64,000 nt of DNA. It comes from Methylocella tundrae (lineage in GTDB: Bacteria > Pseudomonadota > Alphaproteobacteria > Rhizobiales > Beijerinckiaceae). The stretch is from the NCBI RefSeq assembly GCF_901905185.1, contig NZ_CABFMQ020000109.1, positions 62,001 through 126,000 of the forward strand, given 5' to 3'. Position numbers and translations under genes: made by a program. This document shows, in pieces, positions 26,754 through 35,339 of the stretch. The notes under the pieces were generated by a model, which was not told the DNA's origin, did not search any database, and saw nothing but the letters and a program-made list of their open reading frames with translations. Position 1 is the stretch's first letter. Each line of letters begins with the position of its first letter.

Positions 26754-27746
26754 ATGGGTTTCACCGCGCATTTTGAGCTGGCCGTCCTTGCTGTAGCGAT
26801 CGAGGCCGTGGTTGGCTACCCGCCCGCGCTTTACGCGGCGCTCGGCCATCCGGTCAGCTGGATCGGCGCTTTGATCTCGTATTGCGACCGGCGCCTCAAT
26901 CGCGAGGACCGGTCTTTCGCGGAACGGCGCATTCTCGGCGCGGCCGCGCTTGGCTTCATATTGGCCGCCGCCGGGGGCGCGGCGTTCGTCATCAGCTCCC
27001 TCATCGTTCACTTGGCCCTGCCGAATTCGATCGCGCTTTGCCTGCTTGCGCTTATCGCTTCGAGCCTGATTGCGCAACGCAGCCTCCATTCTCATGTCCG
27101 CGCCGTGGCGTTGGCGCTTGAGCATCGCGGGCTGGAGGCAGGCCGCGCCGCGGTCGCCGCCATCGTCGGGCGCAACGTCAGCGCTCTGGATGCGGCGGGC
27201 GTCGCCCGGGCGGCGATCGAGAGCCTCGCCGAGAATTTTTCCGACGGGATCGTCGCGCCGGCGTTCTGGCTGGCCGCTGGCGGTCTCCCCGGCGGCGTCT
27301 GCTACAAGGCGATCAATACAGCCGACAGCATGATCGGCCACCTGACGCCGCGCCATGCCGCCTTCGGCTACGCCGCCGCCAAACTCGATGATGTCGTGAA
27401 TTTCTTTCCCGCCCGCTTGTCCGTCCTCTGGATCGCCGTCGCCGCCATGTTCCTGAAAGGCGCTGGCGCGGGGGTCGCATGGCGCACGGCCTTGCGCGAC
27501 GGGCGCGGCCACGCCTCCCCGAACGCCGGCTGGCCGGAGGCGGCATTCGCCGGAGCGCTTGGCCTCAAACTTGGCGGCCCGCGCCGCTATGGCGACAAGG
27601 AAATCGCTGATGCCTGGATCGGCAGCGGCGAGAGCGCCGCGACGAGCCGGGATATTTTTCGCGCGCTCGCCCTTTATCGACGCGCCTGCCTCGTCCACTG
27701 GGGCGCGCTGGCGCTCGCCGCACTGCTTCTTATTGTGCGAGGGTAA
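26754..27746 (+). CDS. cbiB: adenosylcobinamide-phosphate synthase
   Basis: CbiB (CobD in Pseudomonas naming) joins adenosylcobyric acid with aminopropanol phosphate at the inner membrane. The 330 residues hold several hydrophobic segments (about 6-22, 62-80, 88-108, and near 220 and 315). Conserved motifs are HPVSWIG near 31 and ESLAENFSDGIVAPAFW, NTADSMIGH and KLDDVVNF in the middle. The start is ATG 26754. Its 3' end overlaps the convergent cobQ end by 17 bases. It lies back to back with cobC (90 bases apart), fitting sequential steps. Confidence 0.94.
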   Translation: MGFTAHFELAVLAVAIEAVVGYPPALYAALGHPVSWIGALISYCDRRLNREDRSFAERRILGAAALGFILAAAGGAAFVISSLIVHLALPNSIALCLLALIASSLIAQRSLHSHVRAVALALEHRGLEAGRAAVAAIVGRNVSALDAAGVARAAIESLAENFSDGIVAPAFWLAAGGLPGGVCYKAINTADSMIGHLTPRHAAFGYAAAKLDDVVNFFPARLSVLWIAVAAMFLKGAGAGVAWRTALRDGRGHASPNAGWPEAAFAGALGLKLGGPRRYGDKEIADAWIGSGESAATSRDIFRALALYRRACLVHWGALALAALLLIVRG

Positions 27747-29193
27747 GCAGCAGGTCGAGGTCCATGTGGGTCTCAAGATGCCGGGCGATGGCGTCGAGCG
27801 CGCTTTCGACCGACGCCTCGTAAGATAGGCCCGAGCCAGAGCCGCCGAGGCGCGCCAGCAGCGCGCTGCGCTGCGCCGGCTCGCTGAACAATCCATGCAC
27901 GTAGCAGCCGCTGATGCGGCCGTCGGCGGAGACGGCGCCATCGCGGCGGCCGTCGTCGAAAATAACCATCGGCCGATCGCAGCCAGCACCCTCGGTGCGG
28001 CCAAGATGCATCTCATAGCCCTTGAATGGCGCGCCGTCGGCCGCCTCCCTGCCCCGCACGGGAGCCAAAACCTTTTCGGCCGCGAGTTCTGTGGCGATAT
28101 CGAGCAGACCAAGCCCCGCCGTCTCGCCGGGCGCGCCCTCCAGGCCTTGATGGTCGCTAAGGCGTTGGCCCAGCATCTGATATCCGCCGCAGAGGCCGAT
28201 GACATGGCCGCCGCGCCGCACATGGGCGGCAAGGTCAATGTCCCAGCCCTCGCGCCGGAAAGCCGAAAGATCCGCGATCGTCGTTTTGGAGCCCGGCAGA
28301 AGAACGAGCGTTGCTTCCGCCGGCAAAGGCTCGCCGGAGCGGACCATGATGAGCGAAAGATCGCTCTCGAGCTCCAAAGGATCGAGATCGTCGAAATTGG
28401 AAATCCCCGGCAGGAGCGGAACGGCGACGAGGATTTTTCCGGTCCCCGAACGCCGCTTCCCGGCCAGGCCAAGAGCGTCCTCGGCCGGCAGGCGAGCCGC
28501 GTCAGGGCAAAATGGAATAAGCCCCAGATTCGGCCAACCGGTCATTTGCTCGATCAGCGCCATGCCGTCCGAAAAAAGCGCCGGATCGCCGCGAAATTTG
28601 TTGACGAGAAAGCCTTTGATCATCCTCGCGTCGGCGGGATCGATCACCGCCTTGGTCCCGACGATCTGGGCGATGACGCCGCCACGGTCGATATCTCCCA
28701 TCAAAATCACAGGCGCGTCAGCGGCGCGTGAAAATCCCATATTGGCGATGTCATTCTTGCGCAGATTGATCTCCGAGGCGCTTCCCGCGCCTTCCACGAT
28801 GACGAGATCGCACTTTTGCGCAAGGCGCTCGAAGCTTTCGAGAACGGGGGCCAGCAGCTTCGGCTTCCAGTCCTGATACTCACGCGCCGCGGCGGTCCCA
28901 ACGACGCGCCCGCGCAGCACCACCTGCGCGCCAATGTTGCTTTGCGGCTTGAGCAGCACCGGGTTCATGTCGACGCTCGCCACGGCGCCGCAAGCCAGCG
29001 CCTGCAGCGCCTGAGCGCGCCCAATCTCGCCTCCGTCCGCGGTGACGGCGGCATTGTTCGACATGTTCTGCGGCTTGAAAGGCAGGACTTTGAGGCCGCG
29101 GTTGCGATAAGCGCGGCAGAGACCGGCGACGATCAGCGATTTGCCGACGTCGGACCCGGTGCCCTGCAGCATCAGGACTTTTGCGCGCCGCAT
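27730..29193 (-). CDS. cobQ: cobyric acid synthase
   Basis: CobQ amidates the b, d, e and g carboxylates of adenosylcobyrinic acid a,c-diamide using glutamine and ATP. The 487-residue protein has an N-terminal dethiobiotin-synthase-like ATP domain (GTGSDVGKS, 11-19; PFKPQNMSNNA). A C-terminal class I-like glutaminase follows, with the nucleophilic cysteine in GLCGGYQMLG and a conserved histidine in YVHGLF. ATG 29191-29193 overlaps the last base of the cobO stop, so it is coupled to cobO upstream; the TTG one codon before is less likely. Confidence 0.95.
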   Translation of the reverse strand: MRRAKVLMLQGTGSDVGKSLIVAGLCRAYRNRGLKVLPFKPQNMSNNAAVTADGGEIGRAQALQALACGAVASVDMNPVLLKPQSNIGAQVVLRGRVVGTAAAREYQDWKPKLLAPVLESFERLAQKCDLVIVEGAGSASEINLRKNDIANMGFSRAADAPVILMGDIDRGGVIAQIVGTKAVIDPADARMIKGFLVNKFRGDPALFSDGMALIEQMTGWPNLGLIPFCPDAARLPAEDALGLAGKRRSGTGKILVAVPLLPGISNFDDLDPLELESDLSLIMVRSGEPLPAEATLVLLPGSKTTIADLSAFRREGWDIDLAAHVRRGGHVIGLCGGYQMLGQRLSDHQGLEGAPGETAGLGLLDIATELAAEKVLAPVRGREAADGAPFKGYEMHLGRTEGAGCDRPMVIFDDGRRDGAVSADGRISGCYVHGLFSEPAQRSALLARLGGSGSGLSYEASVESALDAIARHLETHMDLDLLLTLAQ

Positions 29194-29888
29194 CAAAACT
29201 CGATGCCCTGCTGCGCTTTGACGCCAGCCGAGAAATGATGCTTGACCAAACTCATTTCGGTGACGAGATCGGCGGCCGCAATGAGCTCCGCCTTGGCGTT
29301 GCGGCCCGTGACGATGACATGGAGGTCGGGTCTGCGGCCGCTAAGCTCCGCGACGACCATCGCGAGCGGCAGGTAATCATAGCGCAGCGCAATGTTCAGC
29401 TCATCGAGCACGATCAGCTTGATCGCGGGATCGGCCATGAGGTCCAGCGCTTTCGCCCAGGCCGCTTCGGCCGCGGCCACGTCGCGCGCGCGATCCTGGG
29501 TCTCCCAGGTAAACCCCTCCCCCATCGAATGCCAGGCGACGAGATCGGGAAAGCGGCGGAACATGTCGCGCTCGCCAGTCTCCCAGGCTCCCTTGATGAA
29601 TTGCACGACGCCGCACCGCCAGCCATGGCCGAGCGCGCGCAGCAAAAGTCCGAAGGCCGCCGTCGACTTGCCCTTGCCGGCGCCGGTGTGGACGATCAGG
29701 AGTCCTTTTCCGGTGATGGCTTTGCCGGCGACCTCGGCGTCCTGAACGGCCTTGCGCTTTTGCATTTTTTCACGGTGGCGCAAGGCTTTCGCCTCATCCG
29801 ATAATTCGCTCAACGCAGCCGTCCCGTCAAAGCCTGTTGCAAAGGCGACGATGACCGCAGACAAAACGGCCGCCTTTTCGTGATTCAT
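29193..29888 (-). CDS. cobO: cob(I)yrinic acid a,c-diamide adenosyltransferase
   Basis: CobO adds the 5'-deoxyadenosyl group to the cobalt of the corrin from ATP. The protein has the P-loop HTGAGKGKSTAAFG (about 67-80), VVQFIKGAW, the metal-binding VLDELNIAL and VTGRNA typical of the BtuR/CobO family. From ATG 29886-29888 it is 231 residues, but the first 25 look unusual. A TTG at 29811-29813, giving LSELSDEAKALRH, would match the normal N-terminus better. Neither start has a strong ribosome binding site. It is the first gene of the cobO-cobQ reverse operon. Confidence 0.93.
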   Translation of the reverse strand: MNHEKAAVLSAVIVAFATGFDGTAALSELSDEAKALRHREKMQKRKAVQDAEVAGKAITGKGLLIVHTGAGKGKSTAAFGLLLRALGHGWRCGVVQFIKGAWETGERDMFRRFPDLVAWHSMGEGFTWETQDRARDVAAAEAAWAKALDLMADPAIKLIVLDELNIALRYDYLPLAMVVAELSGRRPDLHVIVTGRNAKAELIAAADLVTEMSLVKHHFSAGVKAQQGIEF

Positions 29889-30045
29889 ACATTAAAAATC
29901 GCGGGCGCGGGTTGCGACCTTATTGCAGCTTGGCAAGTTTGCTTTTTCTCGTCACACAATCGTGCTTGGCCGACGTCGATGTTTCGACTTATGCCGTCGG
30001 CCGGTCAAAAAACGAAGCCCGCTGCGGGCGATGGGAGGATCAAGG

Positions 30046-30564
30046 ATGAAGATAACGGCTCTGCTTCGCTGCCTGCTCGCCGGCGGTTTTGTCGTCGCCG
30101 CGAGCGCGGCTCGCTCTGATGGAGCCGGTGACCCAGCGCCCGTCAGTTCGACGGACGGGCAATATTTTGATAAGGACGGCAACCCGACCTACAAGATCGG
30201 CAAGGACGGCAAAGTCGACTGGTACACCTTCATCGGTTACCGCATGTACGGCGCCAACTGCCTCCAGTGCCACGGTCCGGACGCCCTCGGCTCCTCCTAT
30301 GCGCCCTCTCTCGTCGATTCTTTGAAGTCGCTCTCGACCCAGCAGGTGCTCGGAACGATCATCGGCGGCAAGCGTGACGTCACCGCGGCGCAGGATCTGG
30401 TGATGCCCTCGTTCGGGGAAAACAAGAACGTCATGTGCTATCTCAACCCCATTTACACCTATTTGCGGGCGCGCTCGGACGGCGCATTGGGCCGCGAGCG
30501 GCCGAGCGACCACGAGGCGAAGCCGGTCGACTGGGAAAAGACGGTCGACGACTGCTTCAAGTGA
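30046..30564 (+). CDS. four-cysteine cytochrome c, methanol-metabolism-related (XoxG-like)
   Basis: A 172-residue periplasmic cytochrome c. It has a signal peptide (MKITALLRCLLAGGFVVAASAARS), one haem site CLQCH (72-76) and a candidate axial methionine in LVMPSFGE (Met120). Two further cysteines, 131 and 170, make four in total. This matches my memory of the 'c-type cytochrome, methanol metabolism-related' family, which includes electron acceptors of XoxF-type dehydrogenases. ATG 30046 follows GGGAGGA; an upstream extension is not plausible. No xoxF, mxaF or PQQ gene is in the window; it sits between cobO (reverse) and the riboswitch. Confidence 0.85.
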   Translation: MKITALLRCLLAGGFVVAASAARSDGAGDPAPVSSTDGQYFDKDGNPTYKIGKDGKVDWYTFIGYRMYGANCLQCHGPDALGSSYAPSLVDSLKSLSTQQVLGTIIGGKRDVTAAQDLVMPSFGENKNVMCYLNPIYTYLRARSDGALGRERPSDHEAKPVDWEKTVDDCFK

Positions 30565-30612
30565 GGCTGGGGCTTCCGATTGACATAGCGCCCATTCCGT
30601 CTAGTGTCTGGC

Positions 30613-30795
30613 CTGTAACGGTCCCTCTATACGAGGGGTAAATGGGAATGTGGCGCCGCGTTCGGAAGAACGCCAATCCACAGCTGCCCCCGCAACTGTA
30701 AGCGGGTAGTCGCATGCCGGGACGCCACTGGGGGCCTTAAAACCCTTGGGAAGGCGGCATGCGACGCCGATCCGCAAGCCAGGAAACCTGCCGTT
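30613..30795 (+). promoter_or_regulatory. cobalamin riboswitch (AdoCbl aptamer) upstream of cobW
   Basis: The conserved aptamer blocks appear in order: GGGAAtgtgg near 30644, GCCCCCGCAACTGTAAGCGGG near 30685, GCCACTG at 30724, GGGAAGGC at 30748 and the B12-box-like AGCCAGGAAACCTGCC at about 30777-30792. The fold should bind adenosylcobalamin and shut down cobW and the genes behind it. Downstream, a 7-bp stem pairs aagcccc (30886-30892) with ggggctt (30910-30916), enclosing the AAGGA ribosome binding site and ending two bases before the cobW ATG. This suggests translational control. Confidence 0.95.
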
Positions 30796-30917
30796 CGATC
30801 GAGGATAGGCCGGCGGGGAGCTCCGGCCCCAATCGATGCCGGCGGTCCCCGCAGGCGAAGGCGGCTGCGCCACAGCCGCCGGCAAAAGCCCCCGTGCAAT
30901 TCAAGGACCGGGGCTTG

Positions 30918-31967
30918 ATGAACGATCTCTCCCACAGCCGTCTTTCGCGCATTCCCGCGACCATCGTGACCGGCTTCCTCGGCGCCGGAAAGACGACGCT
31001 GATCCGCCATATTCTCGCCAGCGCGGGAGGACGCCGTCTCGCCCTGATCATCAATGAGTTCGGCGACATCGGCGTCGATGGCGACATCCTCAAGGGCTGC
31101 GGCGAGGTCGATTGCGCGGAAGACAGCATCATCGAACTCGCCAACGGCTGCATCTGCTGCACGGTCGCGGATGATTTTCTTCCCGCCATCGAAAGGCTTC
31201 TCGCGCTCGATCCGCCGCCTGAACATATCATCATCGAGACATCCGGCCTCGCGCTGCCGAAGCCGCTCGTCAAGGCTTTCGACTGGCCGGGCGTGCGCGC
31301 GCGATTGACGGTCGATGGCGTCATCGCCGTCGTCGATGGAGCGGCCGTCGCCGATGGCCGCTTCGTTGACGATCCGGAAAAGCTCGCACTGCAGCGGCAA
31401 GCCGATCCCTCGATCGACCATGACAATCCCCTCGAAGAAGTCTTTGAAGACCAATTGCTTTGCGCCGACCTTATCGTCTTGAACAAGATCGACCTCATCG
31501 CCGCGCCCGAGCAAGCCCGCATCGCTTCTGACATCAAGGCGCTCCTGCCTCGCGCGACGAAAGTGATCGCGTCGCAGCAGGGGCGGATCGACGCGCGGGT
31601 TCTGCTCGGCCTTGGCGCCGCCGCCGAAGATGACGTGTCGAACCGGCGCTCGCATCATGATGAAGAAGCCGAGCACGACCATGATGACTTCGAAAGCCTT
31701 ATCATGGAGGTCGACGCTATTGACGAGGCCGCCCCTTTCATTCGCCGGCTGGAGGCTGTCGCCGAGGCTCACGACGTGCTGCGGATCAAGGGTTTCGTCG
31801 AGGCGCGCGGCAAGCCGATGCGCCTTCTCGTGCAAGGCGTCGGCAACAGGTTCCAGCATAGCTTCGACCGGCCCTGGGAGTCGGGCGAGGCGCGCTGCGG
31901 GCGCCTCGTGATCATTGGGAAAAAGGGCCTCGACGCCGCCGCGATCAAGCGGATGCTGGAGCGCTGA
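30918..31967 (+). CDS. cobW: CobW, G3E GTPase metallochaperone of cobalamin synthesis
   Basis: CobW is a GTP-dependent metal chaperone, thought to supply cobalt to the CobNST chelatase. The 349 residues contain P-loop GFLGAGKTT (19-27), the metal-binding GCICC motif (Cys78, Cys80, Cys81), NKIDL for guanine and a His/Asp-rich loop (SHHDEEAEHDHDD). A CobW C-terminal domain follows. ATG 30918 directly follows the riboswitch expression platform; the open frame to 30759 is non-coding leader. The stop abuts the cobN ATG without a gap, so chaperone and chelatase subunit are co-translated. Confidence 0.95.
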   Translation: MNDLSHSRLSRIPATIVTGFLGAGKTTLIRHILASAGGRRLALIINEFGDIGVDGDILKGCGEVDCAEDSIIELANGCICCTVADDFLPAIERLLALDPPPEHIIIETSGLALPKPLVKAFDWPGVRARLTVDGVIAVVDGAAVADGRFVDDPEKLALQRQADPSIDHDNPLEEVFEDQLLCADLIVLNKIDLIAAPEQARIASDIKALLPRATKVIASQQGRIDARVLLGLGAAAEDDVSNRRSHHDEEAEHDHDDFESLIMEVDAIDEAAPFIRRLEAVAEAHDVLRIKGFVEARGKPMRLLVQGVGNRFQHSFDRPWESGEARCGRLVIIGKKGLDAAAIKRMLER

Positions 31968-34900
31968 ATGCATCTTTTGCGGACGGAAAGCCGATCGCTC
32001 GATGAGGCCGAAGCCGCCATCGACCTTGCGCAGACGCCGGCCGATTTGGTGTTCCTCTCATTTTCCGACAGCGATCTCGGCGCTGTAGCGGCGGCCGCGC
32101 GGTCTCGGCCCGGCGGCGCGATGAGCGTTCGGCTGGCTAATCTCGCCGTCCTCAAGCATCCCTATTCCATCGATCTTTACGCCGAAAAAGTCATCGCCAA
32201 ATCGCGATTCATTCTGATCCGCCTGCTCGGCGGCCTCGACTATTGGCGCTACGGCGTCGAGGAATTTTGCCGCGTCGCGCGGGCGCACGGCGTCTTGCTC
32301 GCCATCATTCCAGGCGACGCAGCGGAAGACCAACGCCTGGCCGAGGCGTCCAACATGGCCGCCGAAGACCTCAAAGAGATTTTTGCGCGCTTTCAAAGCG
32401 GCGGCGCGGGGAATATCGGAGCGGTTCTCGACTGGATCGAGGCTCGCCTCGATGCGCCGGCCGTATGGGGCGCAAAGCAGACTATTGCCGCCGCGGGCGT
32501 CTTCACGGCGGCCCGCAGACTGACGCGTGGGGCCAAGCGGCGCGCGCTCATTATATTTTATCGGTCATATATGCTGGTTGACGATACGGCGCCGATCATC
32601 GCGCTCGCCGACGCGCTCGCCGCGCGCGGATTCGACGTCGAGCCCATCTTCGTGACGAGCCTCAAAGATGTCAGAGCCGTCAGGTTCTTGCACGAGACGA
32701 TTGCATGCGGACAACCCGATGTGGTTTTGAACGCGACGGCCTTCTCGGCGCGGCTCGACGAAGGCGGCAGCGTCCTCGATGAAGCCGACGCCCCCGTGCT
32801 GCAAGTCATCTTCTCCGGCGCTGGCGAAGCACAATGGAAAGCGGACCCGCGCGGCCTTTGCGGCGCGGATCTCGCCATGAATGTCGTTCTGCCGGAGATG
32901 GATGGACGCCTGATCACGCGCGCGATCGCCTTCAAAAGGCAGGCGCCGCCTCGGCCGGATCTTGAATTCACGCCATTGGTTCACGCCGCCTGCGATTCAC
33001 GCGTCGCATTCGTCTCGGACCTTGCAACAGCCTGGGTCGATTTGCGCAAGACGGCTCCGGCTGAGCGCCGCCTCGCCTGCATCCTGTCCGATTATCCGGC
33101 CAAGGCGGGACGCGGCGGCTATGCTGTGGGTCTCGATACGGCCAAGAGCGTCGCGTCGATCGCCGAAATGCTGCGCGAGGCGGGCTACGCCATCGGACCT
33201 TTGCCGCATGAAGATCATCTCATGCGAAGCCTTGAATCCGGAGCCGCGACCGGGCGCCTGAGCCTTGCCGATTACGAAGAGGCGCTGCGCGACATGCCGC
33301 GCCCCTTTACCGAGACGCTCAACGCGCAATGGGGCGATCCCGCCTCTGACCCATACTCCATCGAGGGCTTCTTTTCATTCCCAATTTTGCACGCGCAAAA
33401 CTTCTATGTCGCCTTGCAGCCCGATCGCGGATCGAGCGCCGAGCGCAAAGCGCAATATCATGACGTCGCTCTGGCGCCGCGCCACGCCTATGTCGCCTTC
33501 TATGTCTGGCTGCGTCGCGTCGCCGGCATCCACGCGATCATTCACTGCGGCGCACATGGCACGCTCGAATGGCTGCCGGGCAAAGCCATTGCATTGAGCG
33601 AAGCCTGCGCGCCCGAGGCGGTGCTTGGCGCAACGCCCGTCATCTATCCCTTTATCGTCAATAATCCGGGCGAAGCGGCGCAGGCCAAGCGCCGCTTGAA
33701 CGCCCTGATCATCGGACATCTGACGCCGCCCTTAACATCCGCGCAAAGCCACGGCGCGGCGCAGGAAATAGAAGCTCTGCTCGACGAATATGCAAGCGCC
33801 GAAATGCTGGATCGCAAGCGCGCCAGACTGCTCGCCAAAGCCATTCTCGCTCGCGCCGAAGAGACCGGCCTCGCGCAGGACTGCGGGTTAAATGACGATG
33901 ACGATCCTATGGCGGGCTTGCAGCGTCTCGATGCATGGCTTTGCGATCTCAAGGATATGCGCATCGGCGATGGCTTGCATGTATTTGGACGTGCGCCGGC
34001 GGCGGCGGTTCGCGACGCAAACGTCGCAACGCTCGCGAAAGCCGACGGCGCAGGCGACGCCGCGCCGCTATCTGCGCTGATTGATCGCTGCGCCGAGACT
34101 GAACGCGAAGGCCTGCTCGCGGCGCTCGACGGGCGTTTCGTTCAGCCAGGTCCTGGCGGTGCGCCATCGCGCGGACGCATCGACGTGCTGCCGACGGGCC
34201 GCAATCTCTATGGAGTCGATCCGCGCGCGGTTCCAACCCGCACCGCCTGGGAGATCGGTCAGCGCGCCGCTCAGGAAGTACTGAGCCGTCATGCGCAGGA
34301 CAATGGCGAATGGCCAAAGAGAATCGTCATGGATCTTTGGGCCAGCGCCACCATGCGCACCGGGGGCGATGATCTCGCGCAGGCGTTGGCCTTGCTTGGC
34401 GTCAAGCCGGTCTGGGACAACGCCTCCTCCCGTGTCACCGGTTTCGAGATCATCTCTCCGGCGAGGCTCGATCGTCCGCGCGTCGACGTGACGCTGCGCA
34501 TCTCGGGGCTCTTTCGTGATGTCTTTCCGGCCCAGATCGCGCTTTTCGATTCGGCTGTACGCGCCGTCTCTGAAATCGATGAAGATGACGAGGCTAATCC
34601 GTTGGCGGCCGCGCGGCGTGCGGCCGGCGTCGCGCCTTCGCGCATCTTCGGCGCCGCGCCATCGGCCTATGGCCTCGGACTTTCCCGCGCAATGGACGCA
34701 GACGCCACGCTATCGCGCGAAGAACTTGGCCAGCTCTATCTCGATGCGACTTCCCACGCCTATGGTGGCGCCCGGGGCGAAGGGATCGCGAGCCCCGGCT
34801 TTACCGAGCGCGTCGCAAGCGCCGACGCAATGATCCATGTGCAGGACCAGGACGAACAGGATCTTCTCGACTCCGACGCGATCGTCGATCATGAAGGCGG

Positions 34901-35339
34901 CTTCGCCGCGGCCGCGCAACTGCTTGGCAATGATGCGCCGATCTATCATGTGGAGACGACGCGGCCCGGCGCGATAAAGGTGCGAACATTGCCCGAGGAA
35001 GTCGCCCGGATCGTGCGCGGCAGGGCCAGCAATCCGCACTGGATCAGAGGCCAGATGCGCCACGGCCATCGTGGCGGCGCCGAGATCGCGGAGACCGTCG
35101 ATCATCTTTTCACGCTCGCCATCATGAGCGACGCCGTCTCGAGCCGGCATTTCGAGCTGCTTTTTGACGCCACCTGCGGCGATCCAGACGTGCGCGATTT
35201 TCTCGTCGCTGAAAACCCGAAAGCGGCGCTCTGCATCGTGGCCCGCTTTGAAGCGGCGCTGCGGCGCGGCTTCTGGCAAGGCCGGCGCAATTCCACGCTC
35301 GACACTCTCGCATCGATGCGGGAAAGCCTTTCATGCTAA
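31968..35339 (+). CDS. cobN: cobaltochelatase subunit CobN
   Basis: CobN is the large subunit of the ATP-dependent CobNST complex that inserts cobalt into hydrogenobyrinic acid a,c-diamide in the aerobic pathway. The 1,123 residues show family blocks such as ACILSDYPAKAGRGGYAVGLD, IHAIIHCGAHGTLEWLPGKAI and VMDLWASATMRTGGDDLAQAL. It is somewhat shorter than the ~1,270-residue Pseudomonas denitrificans enzyme. cobS and cobT, for the AAA+ partners, are not in the window. Its end overlaps cobG by seven bases. Confidence 0.96.
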   Translation: MHLLRTESRSLDEAEAAIDLAQTPADLVFLSFSDSDLGAVAAAARSRPGGAMSVRLANLAVLKHPYSIDLYAEKVIAKSRFILIRLLGGLDYWRYGVEEFCRVARAHGVLLAIIPGDAAEDQRLAEASNMAAEDLKEIFARFQSGGAGNIGAVLDWIEARLDAPAVWGAKQTIAAAGVFTAARRLTRGAKRRALIIFYRSYMLVDDTAPIIALADALAARGFDVEPIFVTSLKDVRAVRFLHETIACGQPDVVLNATAFSARLDEGGSVLDEADAPVLQVIFSGAGEAQWKADPRGLCGADLAMNVVLPEMDGRLITRAIAFKRQAPPRPDLEFTPLVHAACDSRVAFVSDLATAWVDLRKTAPAERRLACILSDYPAKAGRGGYAVGLDTAKSVASIAEMLREAGYAIGPLPHEDHLMRSLESGAATGRLSLADYEEALRDMPRPFTETLNAQWGDPASDPYSIEGFFSFPILHAQNFYVALQPDRGSSAERKAQYHDVALAPRHAYVAFYVWLRRVAGIHAIIHCGAHGTLEWLPGKAIALSEACAPEAVLGATPVIYPFIVNNPGEAAQAKRRLNALIIGHLTPPLTSAQSHGAAQEIEALLDEYASAEMLDRKRARLLAKAILARAEETGLAQDCGLNDDDDPMAGLQRLDAWLCDLKDMRIGDGLHVFGRAPAAAVRDANVATLAKADGAGDAAPLSALIDRCAETEREGLLAALDGRFVQPGPGGAPSRGRIDVLPTGRNLYGVDPRAVPTRTAWEIGQRAAQEVLSRHAQDNGEWPKRIVMDLWASATMRTGGDDLAQALALLGVKPVWDNASSRVTGFEIISPARLDRPRVDVTLRISGLFRDVFPAQIALFDSAVRAVSEIDEDDEANPLAAARRAAGVAPSRIFGAAPSAYGLGLSRAMDADATLSREELGQLYLDATSHAYGGARGEGIASPGFTERVASADAMIHVQDQDEQDLLDSDAIVDHEGGFAAAAQLLGNDAPIYHVETTRPGAIKVRTLPEEVARIVRGRASNPHWIRGQMRHGHRGGAEIAETVDHLFTLAIMSDAVSSRHFELLFDATCGDPDVRDFLVAENPKAALCIVARFEAALRRGFWQGRRNSTLDTLASMRESLSC

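Noticed and set aside
26664..28472. Upstream part of a very long reverse frame continuous with cobC
   Set aside because: It is antisense to cbiB and cobQ, has low-complexity arginine-rich composition, and cobC has a well-placed TTG start with GGAGG at 26661-26663.
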